Shown here: positions 7,834 to 15,260 of the stretch, in pieces
How the letters are laid out: each line of letters opens with the position of its first letter
Numbering within the stretch: the stretch's first letter is position 1
Assembly: GCA_028293725.1 (NCBI GenBank)
Contig: JAQGOE010000214.1
Span: forward strand, 1-19,943
Direction: 5' to 3'
DNA length: 19,943 nucleotides
From: Gammaproteobacteria bacterium
GTDB lineage: Bacteria; Pseudomonadota; Gammaproteobacteria; Steroidobacterales; Steroidobacteraceae
The notes under the pieces: generated by a model
Told to the model about the DNA's origin: nothing
The model's database searches: none
Seen by the model: the letters and a program-made list of their open reading frames with translations, nothing else
Program-made: the position numbers and the translations under genes

Positions 7834-9417
7834 ATGTCTGCCGTCATCTCCCGTCGTGGTCTGCTCCATCTTGTTGGCCTGACAGCCGGCTCCGCCGCCG
7901 CCTACCAGGCAGCCCTGGGACTCGGTTTGGTTTCCGATGCACGCGCCGAGGGCAAGCCGGATATCGCGCCCCTGGGTCGCTCTTCCCGTCACGTGGTCAT
8001 TCTCGGCGCCGGCATTGCGGGCCTGACGGCAGCCTATGAGCTCAACCGCAAGGGCTACGAGTGCACCGTGCTCGAGGCCTCCCATCGCGCGGGCGGACGC
8101 AACCTCACGGTGCGCCATGGCTCCTTGATCGACGAGATCGGCAATCCACAAACCTGTCAGTTCGATCCCGATCCCGACCTCTATCTCAACATGGGACCGG
8201 CCCGCATTCCCGGCCATCACACGACGTTGCTCGATTACTGCCGGGAGCTGGGAGTGGCGCTGGCGCCGTTCGTCAACCAGAACCGCAACGCCTGGGTACA
8301 GGACGATGCGGCGTTTGGCGGCAAGCCCGTTCGAAATCGCGAGTACGTGACGGATGCGCGTGGATTTCTCGCGGAGCTCTCCGCCAAATGCATCGGCTCC
8401 GGTCGCCTGGATGATGTAGTCACGAAGGAAGAAGCCGAGCGTGTCATAGACTTCCTGCGCGCTTTCGGCGACCTCGACCACGTCAACACCTACAAGGGCT
8501 CCGTGCGAGCCGGCCTGGTGAGCACCGACTACGCCATGGCGCCGCAGCTGAAGAACACCCGGCAGTTCTCCGAGTTGCTCAAGACGCACCTGTGGCAGAT
8601 TGTCATGAGTTGGGACGAGGCCGAGGATCAGGCGGCCATGATGATGGAACCCGTCGGCGGCATGGACAAGGTCGTCGACGGCTTCATGGCCAAAGTCGGG
8701 CACCTGGTCCACAGGCATTGCAGAGTCGAGTCCGTCACCGCGAGCGATCACGGCGTCGAGGTGGTTTATAACGGGCCCGACGGCCGCAAGAAAATCAGCG
8801 CCGACTATTGCCTAAACGGCGTGCCATTCCAGCTCATGGCCGGCATTCCCAACAACTTCCCGTCCGATTACACCGCGGCCTATACGGCCGTACCGCGCGG
8901 CGAGCTGATGAAGATCGGTTTCCAGATGCGCGAGCGTTTCTGGGAAAAGGAGCAGATCTACGGAGGCGTCTCCTGGACGACCCAGGACATCACCCAGATC
9001 TGGTACCCCTGCCACGGCATCCATCGTCAGAAGGGCGTCGTGCTGGGGGCCTACGTTTTCGGCGGCCAGGCGGCCAATCGGTTCGAGCGCATGTCGCCGG
9101 CCGAAAGACTGGAGGCCGCTACCCGGCAGGGCGAGAAGGTCCACCCCGACTATCGCTCGCACATTGAAACGGGTGTCAGCGTGGTCTGGCACCGAATGAA
9201 CAACATGCTCGGATGTGCCGCTGAATGGGCGCCGGAGACGCGCGATAAGTACTTCGCGCGCATCCAGGCTCCGTTCGGCCGTCACTACATGATCGGCGAC
9301 CAGGTGAGCTACCACTCCGGCTGGCAACAGGGCGCGATGCATTCGGCCTGGCACGCGGTCAAAGACATCGACAGCCGCGTTCGGGCTGAGCTCGCCACCA
9401 AGGGGGCGCCGTCATGA
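7834..9417 (+). CDS. Tat-exported flavin amine/L-amino-acid oxidase (probable dehydrogenase)
   Basis: The 527-residue protein opens with SRRGLLHLVGL (6-16), a twin-arginine signal followed by a hydrophobic stretch, so it should be exported folded with its flavin. The FAD dinucleotide motif is VVILGAGIAGLTAAYEL (about 54-70, GAGIAG at 58-63), with E81 at the end of the second strand and the RAGGR motif at 85-89. The C-terminal flavin motif is around YMIGDQVSYHSGWQQGAMHSAW. The segment MGPARIPGHH (120-129) resembles the region of L-amino-acid oxidases that holds the substrate carboxylate through an Arg (here R124), suggesting an amino-acid substrate. Start 7834 places the Tat motif at the N-terminus. 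The stop overlaps the cytochrome c start (ATGA), so electrons probably pass to that cytochrome, as known for nicotine oxidoreductase NicA2 and CycN. Family secure, substrate inferred. Confidence 0.9.
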   Translation: MSAVISRRGLLHLVGLTAGSAAAYQAALGLGLVSDARAEGKPDIAPLGRSSRHVVILGAGIAGLTAAYELNRKGYECTVLEASHRAGGRNLTVRHGSLIDEIGNPQTCQFDPDPDLYLNMGPARIPGHHTTLLDYCRELGVALAPFVNQNRNAWVQDDAAFGGKPVRNREYVTDARGFLAELSAKCIGSGRLDDVVTKEEAERVIDFLRAFGDLDHVNTYKGSVRAGLVSTDYAMAPQLKNTRQFSELLKTHLWQIVMSWDEAEDQAAMMMEPVGGMDKVVDGFMAKVGHLVHRHCRVESVTASDHGVEVVYNGPDGRKKISADYCLNGVPFQLMAGIPNNFPSDYTAAYTAVPRGELMKIGFQMRERFWEKEQIYGGVSWTTQDITQIWYPCHGIHRQKGVVLGAYVFGGQAANRFERMSPAERLEAATRQGEKVHPDYRSHIETGVSVVWHRMNNMLGCAAEWAPETRDKYFARIQAPFGRHYMIGDQVSYHSGWQQGAMHSAWHAVKDIDSRVRAELATKGAPS

Positions 9418-10055
9418 GTGTTAGAGCCGTTGTCGGACAGGTGCTCCTGGCGTGTGTCGGCTCCGTGGCTACTGCGATCTGCAGTGCCGATCCCGCCACG
9501 AGCCCAACATCAACACCGGATTACGGGTTCTGTACGGTCTGTCATGGCACCCAGGGCAATGGCAATCCGGCCATTCGGGCGCCGAAGATCGCTGGCATCG
9601 AGCCGTGGTATCTGAAACGTCAGCTCGAGCACTTCCGCGGCCAATTGCGCGGAACCCAACAGGCTGATGTATCCGGGATGGAAATGCAGCCGGTAGCCAT
9701 GCAACTCGACGATAAGGCCATCGACGCCGTCGCCCTCTACGTCGGAACCTTCGCGCCGAAGGCACCTCCGAAGACTGTCAGCGGAGACGTGAAGCACGGT
9801 CGCCAGCTCTATACATCCTGCGCGGCGTGCCATGGTGCCAAAGGGGAGGGCAACAGCGCGTTGCATGCGCCCGCGCTGGCGGGCCAGACCGACTGGTACC
9901 TGGTCACGGAGCTCCAGGACTTCCAGGCTGGTCTGCGCGGACTTGCCACACAGGATGACTCAGGCACCCAGATGCGAGCCGCGGCCTCCGCATTGCCGGA
10001 TGAGCCCGCCATCAAAGACGTCGTCGCCTATATCAATACCCTCCCGCGGCGCTAA
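9414..10055 (+). CDS. Periplasmic diheme c-type cytochrome (c4-like)
   Basis: The 213-residue protein has a signal peptide (hydrophobic residues 5-23, cleavage near SA at 24-25) and two similar cytochrome c domains. The heme-binding motifs are CTVCH (40-44) and CAACH (136-140), each followed by G-x-x-G-x-G. Likely axial methionines are M91 (MQPVAMQLDD) and M187 (MRAAASALPD), placed as in cytochrome c4. The two domains share the pattern P-A-L/I-A-G...WYL...L..F..GLRG, so they arose by duplication. The start codon overlaps the oxidase stop, indicating coupled translation and probably a direct electron-transfer partnership, from the oxidase flavin to the respiratory chain. Confidence 0.92.
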   Translation: MSVRAVVGQVLLACVGSVATAICSADPATSPTSTPDYGFCTVCHGTQGNGNPAIRAPKIAGIEPWYLKRQLEHFRGQLRGTQQADVSGMEMQPVAMQLDDKAIDAVALYVGTFAPKAPPKTVSGDVKHGRQLYTSCAACHGAKGEGNSALHAPALAGQTDWYLVTELQDFQAGLRGLATQDDSGTQMRAAASALPDEPAIKDVVAYINTLPRR

Positions 10056-10104
10056 ACTCTCCGGGAGCCTGCAACCTCGACAATCAACTCCAAAGGAGAA
10101 TGGC

Positions 10105-10644
10105 ATGAAGAGTGCCTGTGCAGCGGTCGCCGCCGTCATGGCGATGTCCGCTATAGTTACAGCGGTCCCCGCAGTCGCCGCCGACGCGCCCGGTATCGTC
10201 CGCTACCCGATCGGGAGCACGTTTCCGATCGCGCGCGCGGTGGAGATACCCGCCGGATTCAAGCTGATCTTCCACAGCGGTTTCACCCCCTCACCCGCCA
10301 ACCCACAGGCGAAAGAGGGCACCCCCGAATACTGGGGTGATACGAAGACGCAGGCCATGTCGGCCTTCCAGAAAATGGACGCTTCCCTGAAGGACATGGG
10401 ACTCGGCTTCGGCGACGTCGTGAAAATGAACGTCTTCCTGGTCGGCGACCCCGCCACCGGGAAAATGGATTTCAAGGGCTTCATGGATGCCTACACCCAG
10501 TTCTTCGGCACCCCCCAGCAACCCAACTTGCCGGCCCGCTCGGCCGTGCAGGTCGCGGGCCTGGCTTCCGCCGGAGTGTTGGTGGAGGTTGAGGTCGTGT
10601 TGGCCCAGAAGACGGCCGCCAAGGCGAAGGCCGCCGCCAAGTAG
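10105..10644 (+). CDS. Exported RidA-family (YjgF/UK114) protein
   Basis: The 179-residue protein starts with a clear signal peptide (MKSACAAVAAVMAMSAIVTA, cleavage likely after AVAA near residue 26), which most RidA proteins lack. The RidA fold follows, ending in the family signature PARSAVQVAGLASAGVLVEV (143-162). R145 matches the arginine that binds the substrate carboxylate in imine-deaminating members. An Ala/Lys-rich tail (KTAAKAKAAAK) closes the protein. AAGGAG sits 6 nt before the ATG at 10105; an ATG 5 nt upstream is out of frame. The gene follows the cytochrome by 49 bp in the same direction. RidA hydrolyses reactive enamines/imines to keto compounds, so here it probably clears the imine made by the periplasmic oxidase. 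That role is inferred from context and the conserved arginine. Confidence 0.88.
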   Translation: MKSACAAVAAVMAMSAIVTAVPAVAADAPGIVRYPIGSTFPIARAVEIPAGFKLIFHSGFTPSPANPQAKEGTPEYWGDTKTQAMSAFQKMDASLKDMGLGFGDVVKMNVFLVGDPATGKMDFKGFMDAYTQFFGTPQQPNLPARSAVQVAGLASAGVLVEVEVVLAQKTAAKAKAAAK

Positions 10645-10666
10645 GCTTCCATATCCGGCTGGACGC

Positions 10667-10702
10667 GGGGGGCGGAGGCACTTAACTAGCCGCCGACCCC
10701 CC
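10667..10702 (+). terminator. GC-rich hairpin after the oxidase/cytochrome/RidA operon
   Basis: Six G (10667-10672) pair with six C (10697-10702), and the stem continues as CGG-x-GGC with GCC-x-CCG around a 9-nt loop, giving about 12 pairs with one bulge and one mismatch. It begins 22 bp after the RidA stop. Only a weak T content follows, so it is a candidate terminator. Confidence 0.4.
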
Positions 10703-10739
10703 TCGTTCCCTCGGAAGTTGATCGCCGCCCCCGGGGGAT

Positions 10740-10759
10740 GCCATTCATTCGAGAATGGC
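10740..10759. promoter_or_regulatory. Perfect dyad upstream of the deaminase gene
   Basis: GCCATTC-attcga-GAATGGC is a perfect 7-bp inverted repeat with a 6-nt spacer, ending 40 bp before the deaminase ATG. It could be an operator or a hairpin in the leader RNA. No nearby regulator is an obvious partner. Confidence 0.35.
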
Positions 10760-10799
10760 TGCAATATAGAGCACCCAGGCGCCCCTTCGACGGAACCCC

Positions 10800-11804
10800 A
10801 TGAACGACTTCATTGCCCATCTGCCCAAAGCCGAGCTTCATGTCCACCTCGAAGGCACCCTCGAGCCGGAGCTGAGTTTCGAGCTCGCCCAGAAAAACGG
10901 CGTGGAGCTGGAGTACGCCACGGTCGAAGAGCTGCTGAAGGCCTACGACTTCCACGACCTGCCGTCATTCTTGCGCATTTACTACAAGGCCATGGAGGTG
11001 CTGCGCGAGGAAGACGACTTCTTTCAGCTCACCTGGCAATACCTGACAAAGGCGGCGCAACAGCGGGTGCTGTATGCCGAGATGTTTTTCGATCCCCAGG
11101 CGCACACCTCGCGCGGTGTGCCATTCGACACGGTGATTCGTGGCATCAGGCGTGCCCAGGAGCGCGCCGCGTCGGAGCTTGGAGTCGACACGCAACTCAT
11201 CCTCTGTTTCCTGCGTGACATGAGCGCTGAGTCCGCCATGCTCACCTTGGAGGAATCGCTTCCTTTCAAACACTGGATCGTCGGCGTCGGGCTCGATTCA
11301 GACGAGAAAGACAACCCGCCTGTGAAGTTTGCCGAGGTGTTCCGCAAAGCGCGCCAGCACGGCTACCGCCTCACGATGCATTGTGATGTGAACCAGGAGA
11401 ACACGCTGGTCCACATCGATCAGTGTCTCCACACCATCGGTGTGGATCGCATCGACCACGGTGTGAACTCCTTGGAGGACCCCGCATTGTGCGCGACGAT
11501 TGCCGAACGGGGCCTTGGTCTCACCGTCTGCCCGGTCTCCAACCGTTTTGTGGTGCAGAGCCTGACCGCCGCGGAGATCCGACGCATGCTGGCACTCGGT
11601 ATGCGGGCCACCGTGAATTCGGACGACCCGGCCTATTTCCGTGCCTACATGAACGAGAATCTGCAGGCGTTACAGGAAGAGGGTGGCCTGACGCGCGACG
11701 AAATCGTGCAACTCGTCAGCAACGCATTCACGGTAGCCTGGTTGGACGAGGCACGACGGGCGTCCTATCTCGAGAAGGTGAAGCGTTACGTTGAGTCCCA
11801 CTGA
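10800..11804 (+). CDS. Adenosine/adenine deaminase-family amidohydrolase with altered HAGE motif
   Basis: The 334-residue TIM-barrel protein keeps the metal-binding H14-x-H16 (ELHVHLEGTLEPE), the second-shell/metal H194 and H220 (RIDHGV) and the C-terminal N-S-D276-D277-P motif. Overall it resembles adenine deaminases such as P. aeruginosa PA0148 more than classical adenosine deaminases: FFDPQAHTSRGVPF, GVGLDSDE and SDDPAYF are shared landmarks. The difference is at the proton-shuttle site: the usual H-A-G-E is H194-C-D-V-N-Q-E here, so the catalytic Glu is absent at its normal place and D196 or E200 might replace it. Family members hydrolyse an amino group from a purine or related ring in the cytoplasm. 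It follows the RidA operon in the same direction but after 155 bp with a likely terminator, so it is probably separate. Exact substrate unknown. Confidence 0.85.
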   Translation: MNDFIAHLPKAELHVHLEGTLEPELSFELAQKNGVELEYATVEELLKAYDFHDLPSFLRIYYKAMEVLREEDDFFQLTWQYLTKAAQQRVLYAEMFFDPQAHTSRGVPFDTVIRGIRRAQERAASELGVDTQLILCFLRDMSAESAMLTLEESLPFKHWIVGVGLDSDEKDNPPVKFAEVFRKARQHGYRLTMHCDVNQENTLVHIDQCLHTIGVDRIDHGVNSLEDPALCATIAERGLGLTVCPVSNRFVVQSLTAAEIRRMLALGMRATVNSDDPAYFRAYMNENLQALQEEGGLTRDEIVQLVSNAFTVAWLDEARRASYLEKVKRYVESH

Positions 11805-11819
11805 CTCGCGACAGGTGCG

Positions 11820-12638
11820 TCAGCCCGCAGTTGATTTGTTCGGTGGTGCCAACGCCACTGCCGCCTCGGTCGTCAGAACCCGAAACGTAAACGTTTCCTG
11901 CAGATACAGCTGCACCGCAGTGTCCGAATGGCTCGAGTAGCCGATCGAGACATCCTGTCCGATGGACAATTCGAAATCGCCGCCCCGGGTGGTCAGTACG
12001 AATGCGCCCGCGACCGCGGGAGCCCAGATGATCTGATCGTTGACGAGCCGTTTGACGTGTTCGAGCACAGGGTAGCCGTGGTCCCGGGTTTCCGACAATA
12101 ATGTGTAGGCATCGGCGCTGAGCAGGACCGAGTAGGGACCGTTGACGCCAACGAGTCGCAATTGGGTCAACGCCTGTGCAATCGCGTCGGGGTAGTCGCG
12201 TACATCTGTCGGGAGCGTCATGATCGGGTTACTGGTCTCCTGGCGGATGCCGCCGATTTGAGCAGCCGCGTAGCCCCCGAAGACTGCGCCGTCCTCGGCG
12301 AAGGCGATCTTTTTCGCGGCATCCTTTGCCGGTTGCCAATCTGAGTCGTCGGCCCCCCGCTCGACATCGTCAATCTGGTCGCGGGACAGCTCGAACGGAA
12401 CCCGAAGCTCCACGACCGGCTTCGATTCACGCAGCCTCGCGAGGATGCCGTCCGAGGGGGCCGCGATTTTGCTCAGGTGCCCGGTGTCGACGGCCGCGAG
12501 TCCGACGCCTCCCGTGGCGGGCATGTCAACAACACGCCGCGCGGCGAGGTATCGCTTGAGGGTCCGCGTAGTCTCTTCCTCGATCTCGGCCCAGGCGGCG
12601 TCGGAAATGGGCGCCAGTTCGCGATGCAGATTATTCAT
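11820..12638 (-). CDS. Family 1 encapsulin shell protein
   Basis: The 272-residue protein begins MNNLHRELAPIS and continues through WAEIEEE, the characteristic N-terminus of family 1 encapsulins, which form the inner helix that binds cargo tags. Other family landmarks are VVELRVPFELSRDQIDD, AFAEDGAVFGGY, GPYSVLLS and the C-terminal LYLQETFTFRV. These proteins have the HK97 phage-capsid fold and assemble into closed nanocompartments in the cytoplasm. The gene overlaps the end of the DyP peroxidase by 8 bp, so shell and cargo are translated together; AAAGGA before its ATG lies inside the peroxidase tail codons. Its stop is 15 bp from the convergent deaminase stop. Length and motifs agree with the family. 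Confidence 0.95.
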   Translation of the reverse strand: MNNLHRELAPISDAAWAEIEEETTRTLKRYLAARRVVDMPATGGVGLAAVDTGHLSKIAAPSDGILARLRESKPVVELRVPFELSRDQIDDVERGADDSDWQPAKDAAKKIAFAEDGAVFGGYAAAQIGGIRQETSNPIMTLPTDVRDYPDAIAQALTQLRLVGVNGPYSVLLSADAYTLLSETRDHGYPVLEHVKRLVNDQIIWAPAVAGAFVLTTRGGDFELSIGQDVSIGYSSHSDTAVQLYLQETFTFRVLTTEAAVALAPPNKSTAG

Positions 12639-13683
12639 GAGAGTTGTTTCCTTTGAGCGAGCCGATGCCGAGCGAACCATCGCGCACCGAAGCAGTTGAA
12701 GGTGAGGTCGTCGCGGCCTCCGACGACGGGTCCGCCACGTCATCCAGGAAGGTCGCCGACGGCACGAAAAACAGATTGCCCGTTACGGCCGTGCTGAAAT
12801 CCAGTATCCGGTCATAATTTCCCGGGGGCCTGCCGACAAACATGTTCTCGAGCATCTGCTCGATGGTGCGTGGCGAGCGGCTGTAACCGATGAAATACGT
12901 TCCGAATTCGCCCTGCGAGGCCCGGCCGAACGGCATGTTGTCGCGCAGGATCTTGACCTCCTTGCCGTTCTCCTCGATCACAGTCAGGGCGCTGTGCGCG
13001 CAGGTCGGCTTGACCGAGTCATCCAATTCAATGTCGGACAGCTTCTTGCGCCCGATGATGAGCTCCTGGGCCTCCGTGGAAAGGACATTCCAGCTCGTGA
13101 GGTTGTGGAGATATTTCTGCACGATGACGTAGGTACCACCGATGAAGGCGGGATCCTCCGCACCGATGATCGTGGAATCGCGCGCGAGCTCGCCCTGCGG
13201 GTTTTCCGTCCCGTCGACGAAGCCCATGAGATCGCGATCGTCGAAGTAACGGAAGCCGTGCACCTCGTCCACCGGCGAGGCAGCCTCCGCGAGGCGCTCC
13301 ATGATCTGCGTCGCGAGCTCGAAGCACAGATCCATGCGTCGCGCCCGGATATGGAACAGCACGTCGCCCGGCGTAGCGATCGCATGGCGCGTCCCCGCGT
13401 GAAATTCCCGAAACGGATGCAGTTCTGCAGGCCGCGGCTGACCGAAGAGCCGATCCCATGCCTCGGAGCCAAATCCCATGATGCACGACAGTCCCGCTTC
13501 AATGTCGCGGAACCCAACCGCGCGCACCAGCCCGGAAAGATCCGCGCACAGCGCCCGCAGCGTCGCGCGATTTTCGGTGCCCGGCTTGATGCTCACCACC
13601 AGAAAAATCGCGGCCCGGCTGAGCGGCGCCAATACCGCCTGCGGGACGGCGGCCGGTCTGTCTGGCGCTTCTTGTAGAATCAT
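12631..13683 (-). CDS. DyP-type heme peroxidase, encapsulin cargo
   Basis: Dye-decolorizing peroxidases use H2O2 and heme b to oxidise a broad set of substrates. This 350-residue protein has the GxxDG motif as GFVDG (154-158, distal D157), a probable proximal heme ligand H230 (CAHSAL) and the distal arginine R247 in ILRDNMPFG. Length and spacing fit the bacterial type B group. After the catalytic domain a variable linker leads to a C-terminal tag, DGSLGIGSLKG, which matches cargo-loading peptides of encapsulin partners. The start at 13683 gives a normal-length N-terminus before the first strand (AAIFLVVSIKPG); no strong ribosome site is visible there, and an in-frame TTG at 13767 is an unlikely alternative. 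The last codons overlap the encapsulin start. It is divergent from a MocR-type regulator. Confidence 0.95.
   Translation of the reverse strand: MILQEAPDRPAAVPQAVLAPLSRAAIFLVVSIKPGTENRATLRALCADLSGLVRAVGFRDIEAGLSCIMGFGSEAWDRLFGQPRPAELHPFREFHAGTRHAIATPGDVLFHIRARRMDLCFELATQIMERLAEAASPVDEVHGFRYFDDRDLMGFVDGTENPQGELARDSTIIGAEDPAFIGGTYVIVQKYLHNLTSWNVLSTEAQELIIGRKKLSDIELDDSVKPTCAHSALTVIEENGKEVKILRDNMPFGRASQGEFGTYFIGYSRSPRTIEQMLENMFVGRPPGNYDRILDFSTAVTGNLFFVPSATFLDDVADPSSEAATTSPSTASVRDGSLGIGSLKGNNSHE
12634..12681 (-). other. Encapsulin cargo-loading peptide at the peroxidase C-terminus
   Basis: The last 16 codons of the peroxidase encode DGSLGIGSLKGNNSHE. The core SLGIGSLKG is the typical encapsulation tag that binds the inner face of the shell. 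The DNA for its final residues also carries the ribosome site and first bases of the encapsulin gene, so coding and translation signals overlap here. Confidence 0.85.
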
Positions 13684-13772
13684 CGGGACCGTAATAGGGC
13701 GCGTTAAAGCAGGATGCGCGTAAGTATGGACAACCCGAAACAGCGTGTCACGCCTGACTGGAATCAAGGCCC
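13684..13772. promoter_or_regulatory. Divergent control region between peroxidase/encapsulin and MocR genes
   Basis: This 89-bp gap must contain both promoters. GCGCGT followed by T/A-A occurs twice in the same direction (13699-13706 and 13716-13723), 17 bp apart, and a dyad GCGTG-t-CACGC lies at 13743-13753. MocR-type regulators often bind direct repeats near their own gene, so the repeats are candidate sites; this is inference. Confidence 0.35.
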
Positions 13773-15260
13773 ATGCCCAAGCAATCAGGTTCCGTTTTCT
13801 CCGTAGACGTTGCGGGCCTCGACGCCGGAGATGACCAGCCCGCGTACGTGCGGATCTGCGAGCGGATCCGCGCCGCCATCAGCAGCGGCGCTCTCGCATT
13901 GAACGCCCGCTTGCCGTCGAGCCGAACCCTTGCGAAAGACCTGGGTGTGGCCCGGAACACCGTCGACTGGGCCCTGGGCCAACTCGTCGATGATGGTTAT
14001 ATCGTCCGCCGCCGTGGCGCCGGCAGTTTCGTTGCCGGGTGCCTCCCCGAACGCGATTCTCCGCCGCTGGCGTCAAAGCAGTCTGGTACAAAACAACCCG
14101 AGAGCACGCAGCGGCGACTCTCCCGGCGAGCCCGAGCGATACAAACGTACCCCGGTCACTACCAGCCGATTGCCGCCATCCCGTTTACACCGTCACACCC
14201 ACCTATCGATCTTTTCCCGCGAGCGGCCTGGAATCGCCTGCTGAGGCGTGAGACCTCCCGGGCGGGCACCGACTATTGGGCCTACGGCGCGAGCAATGGA
14301 TTACCGGCGCTGCGGGAGGCCATCGCAGCCCACGCCTCCGCCATGAGAGCGACACGGTGTTCGTCCGATCAGGTGATCGTGGTGACGAGCACCCAGCAGG
14401 CCGTGGAACTCGCGGGCAAAGTGCTGGCGGATCCGGGTGAGTCGGCCTGGGTCGAAACTCCGGGGTACCAACCGGTCCAGCACTGTTTGCGCGCGGCCGG
14501 CCTCGAGATCGTGCCGGTGCAAGTTGACAAACACGGTCTGGACGTCGAGGCGGGTCGAATATTGGAGCCCCACGCGCGCCTGGCATACGTAACTCCCGCT
14601 CACCAATATCCGTTGGGTTATGAGATGTCGCTCGAGCGCCGGCAGTTGCTTCTGCAATGGGCGTTGGAAGAAAACGCGTGCGTCATCGAGGACGACTACG
14701 ATGGCGACTACCGATACGAAGGCCGCCCGATTGCTTCCCTCCAGGGGCTCGATACGGGCGGGCGTGTCATCTACGTGGGTAGCTTCAACAAAATACTGTT
14801 TCCGGCGTTGAGAATCGCTTACGCCATCGTGCCCGAGGCGCTCGTCGGTGCGTTCGTCGACGCGAAGCACACCGCGGACGGTCACACGGCCCTGCTCATG
14901 CAAGGCGTGCTTGCGGCGTTCATAAACGAAGGGCACCTGGGGCGTCATATGCGCGCGACCCGCGCGATCTACAACGAGCGCCGGCTGGCCTTTCTGGAGG
15001 AAGCGCGCATTCTCGACGACGTGTTGGAGTTTGGGCCGGCGGTGGCTGGCCTACACCTCACCGCGCTTTTCAAGGACGGACGTTTGAACGATCGATCCGT
15101 GGCCGCAGAGTGCGCTCGCACGGGCGTCGAGGTTCACCCGCTTGCAAAATACGGCGCAACCGCCCGCGGCGGTCTCGTCTTCGGATTCGCGGGTGCCTCA
15201 CGCGCCGCTACACGATCCGGTCTGCAGATCGTGCGAGCGGCAATACGGGCTCAACTCTAG
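13773..15260 (+). CDS. MocR-type transcriptional regulator (GntR winged helix + aminotransferase-like domain)
   Basis: The 495-residue protein has an N-terminal GntR-type winged helix-turn-helix (about 22-90: AYVRICERIRAAISSG, LPSSRTLAKDLGVARNTV, GYIVRRRGAGSFVAG). A linker leads to a fold-type I aminotransferase-like domain (about 130-495) with EDDYDGDYRYE and the PLP-binding lysine K340 in GSFNKILFPALRIAY. Such PdxR/GabR/TauR-like proteins use PLP as a sensor and respond to PLP or amine ligands. AAGG lies just before the ATG at 13773. The gene is divergent from the peroxidase-encapsulin operon with only 89 bp between, so it may regulate that operon. Its stop codon overlaps that of the convergent secreted-protein gene. 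Family secure; target and effector unproven. Confidence 0.92.
   Translation: MPKQSGSVFSVDVAGLDAGDDQPAYVRICERIRAAISSGALALNARLPSSRTLAKDLGVARNTVDWALGQLVDDGYIVRRRGAGSFVAGCLPERDSPPLASKQSGTKQPESTQRRLSRRARAIQTYPGHYQPIAAIPFTPSHPPIDLFPRAAWNRLLRRETSRAGTDYWAYGASNGLPALREAIAAHASAMRATRCSSDQVIVVTSTQQAVELAGKVLADPGESAWVETPGYQPVQHCLRAAGLEIVPVQVDKHGLDVEAGRILEPHARLAYVTPAHQYPLGYEMSLERRQLLLQWALEENACVIEDDYDGDYRYEGRPIASLQGLDTGGRVIYVGSFNKILFPALRIAYAIVPEALVGAFVDAKHTADGHTALLMQGVLAAFINEGHLGRHMRATRAIYNERRLAFLEEARILDDVLEFGPAVAGLHLTALFKDGRLNDRSVAAECARTGVEVHPLAKYGATARGGLVFGFAGASRAATRSGLQIVRAAIRAQL

Noticed and set aside
5438..10644. Functional link between the threonine-dehydratase-like enzyme and the nearby RidA protein
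   Set aside because: RidA often clears enamines made by such dehydratases, but this RidA has an export signal while the dehydratase has none, so they should be in different compartments.
10487..11218. Plus-strand open frame of 243 codons spanning the RidA end and deaminase start
   Set aside because: It overlaps two well-supported genes in another frame and encodes low-complexity Arg/Pro-rich sequence.
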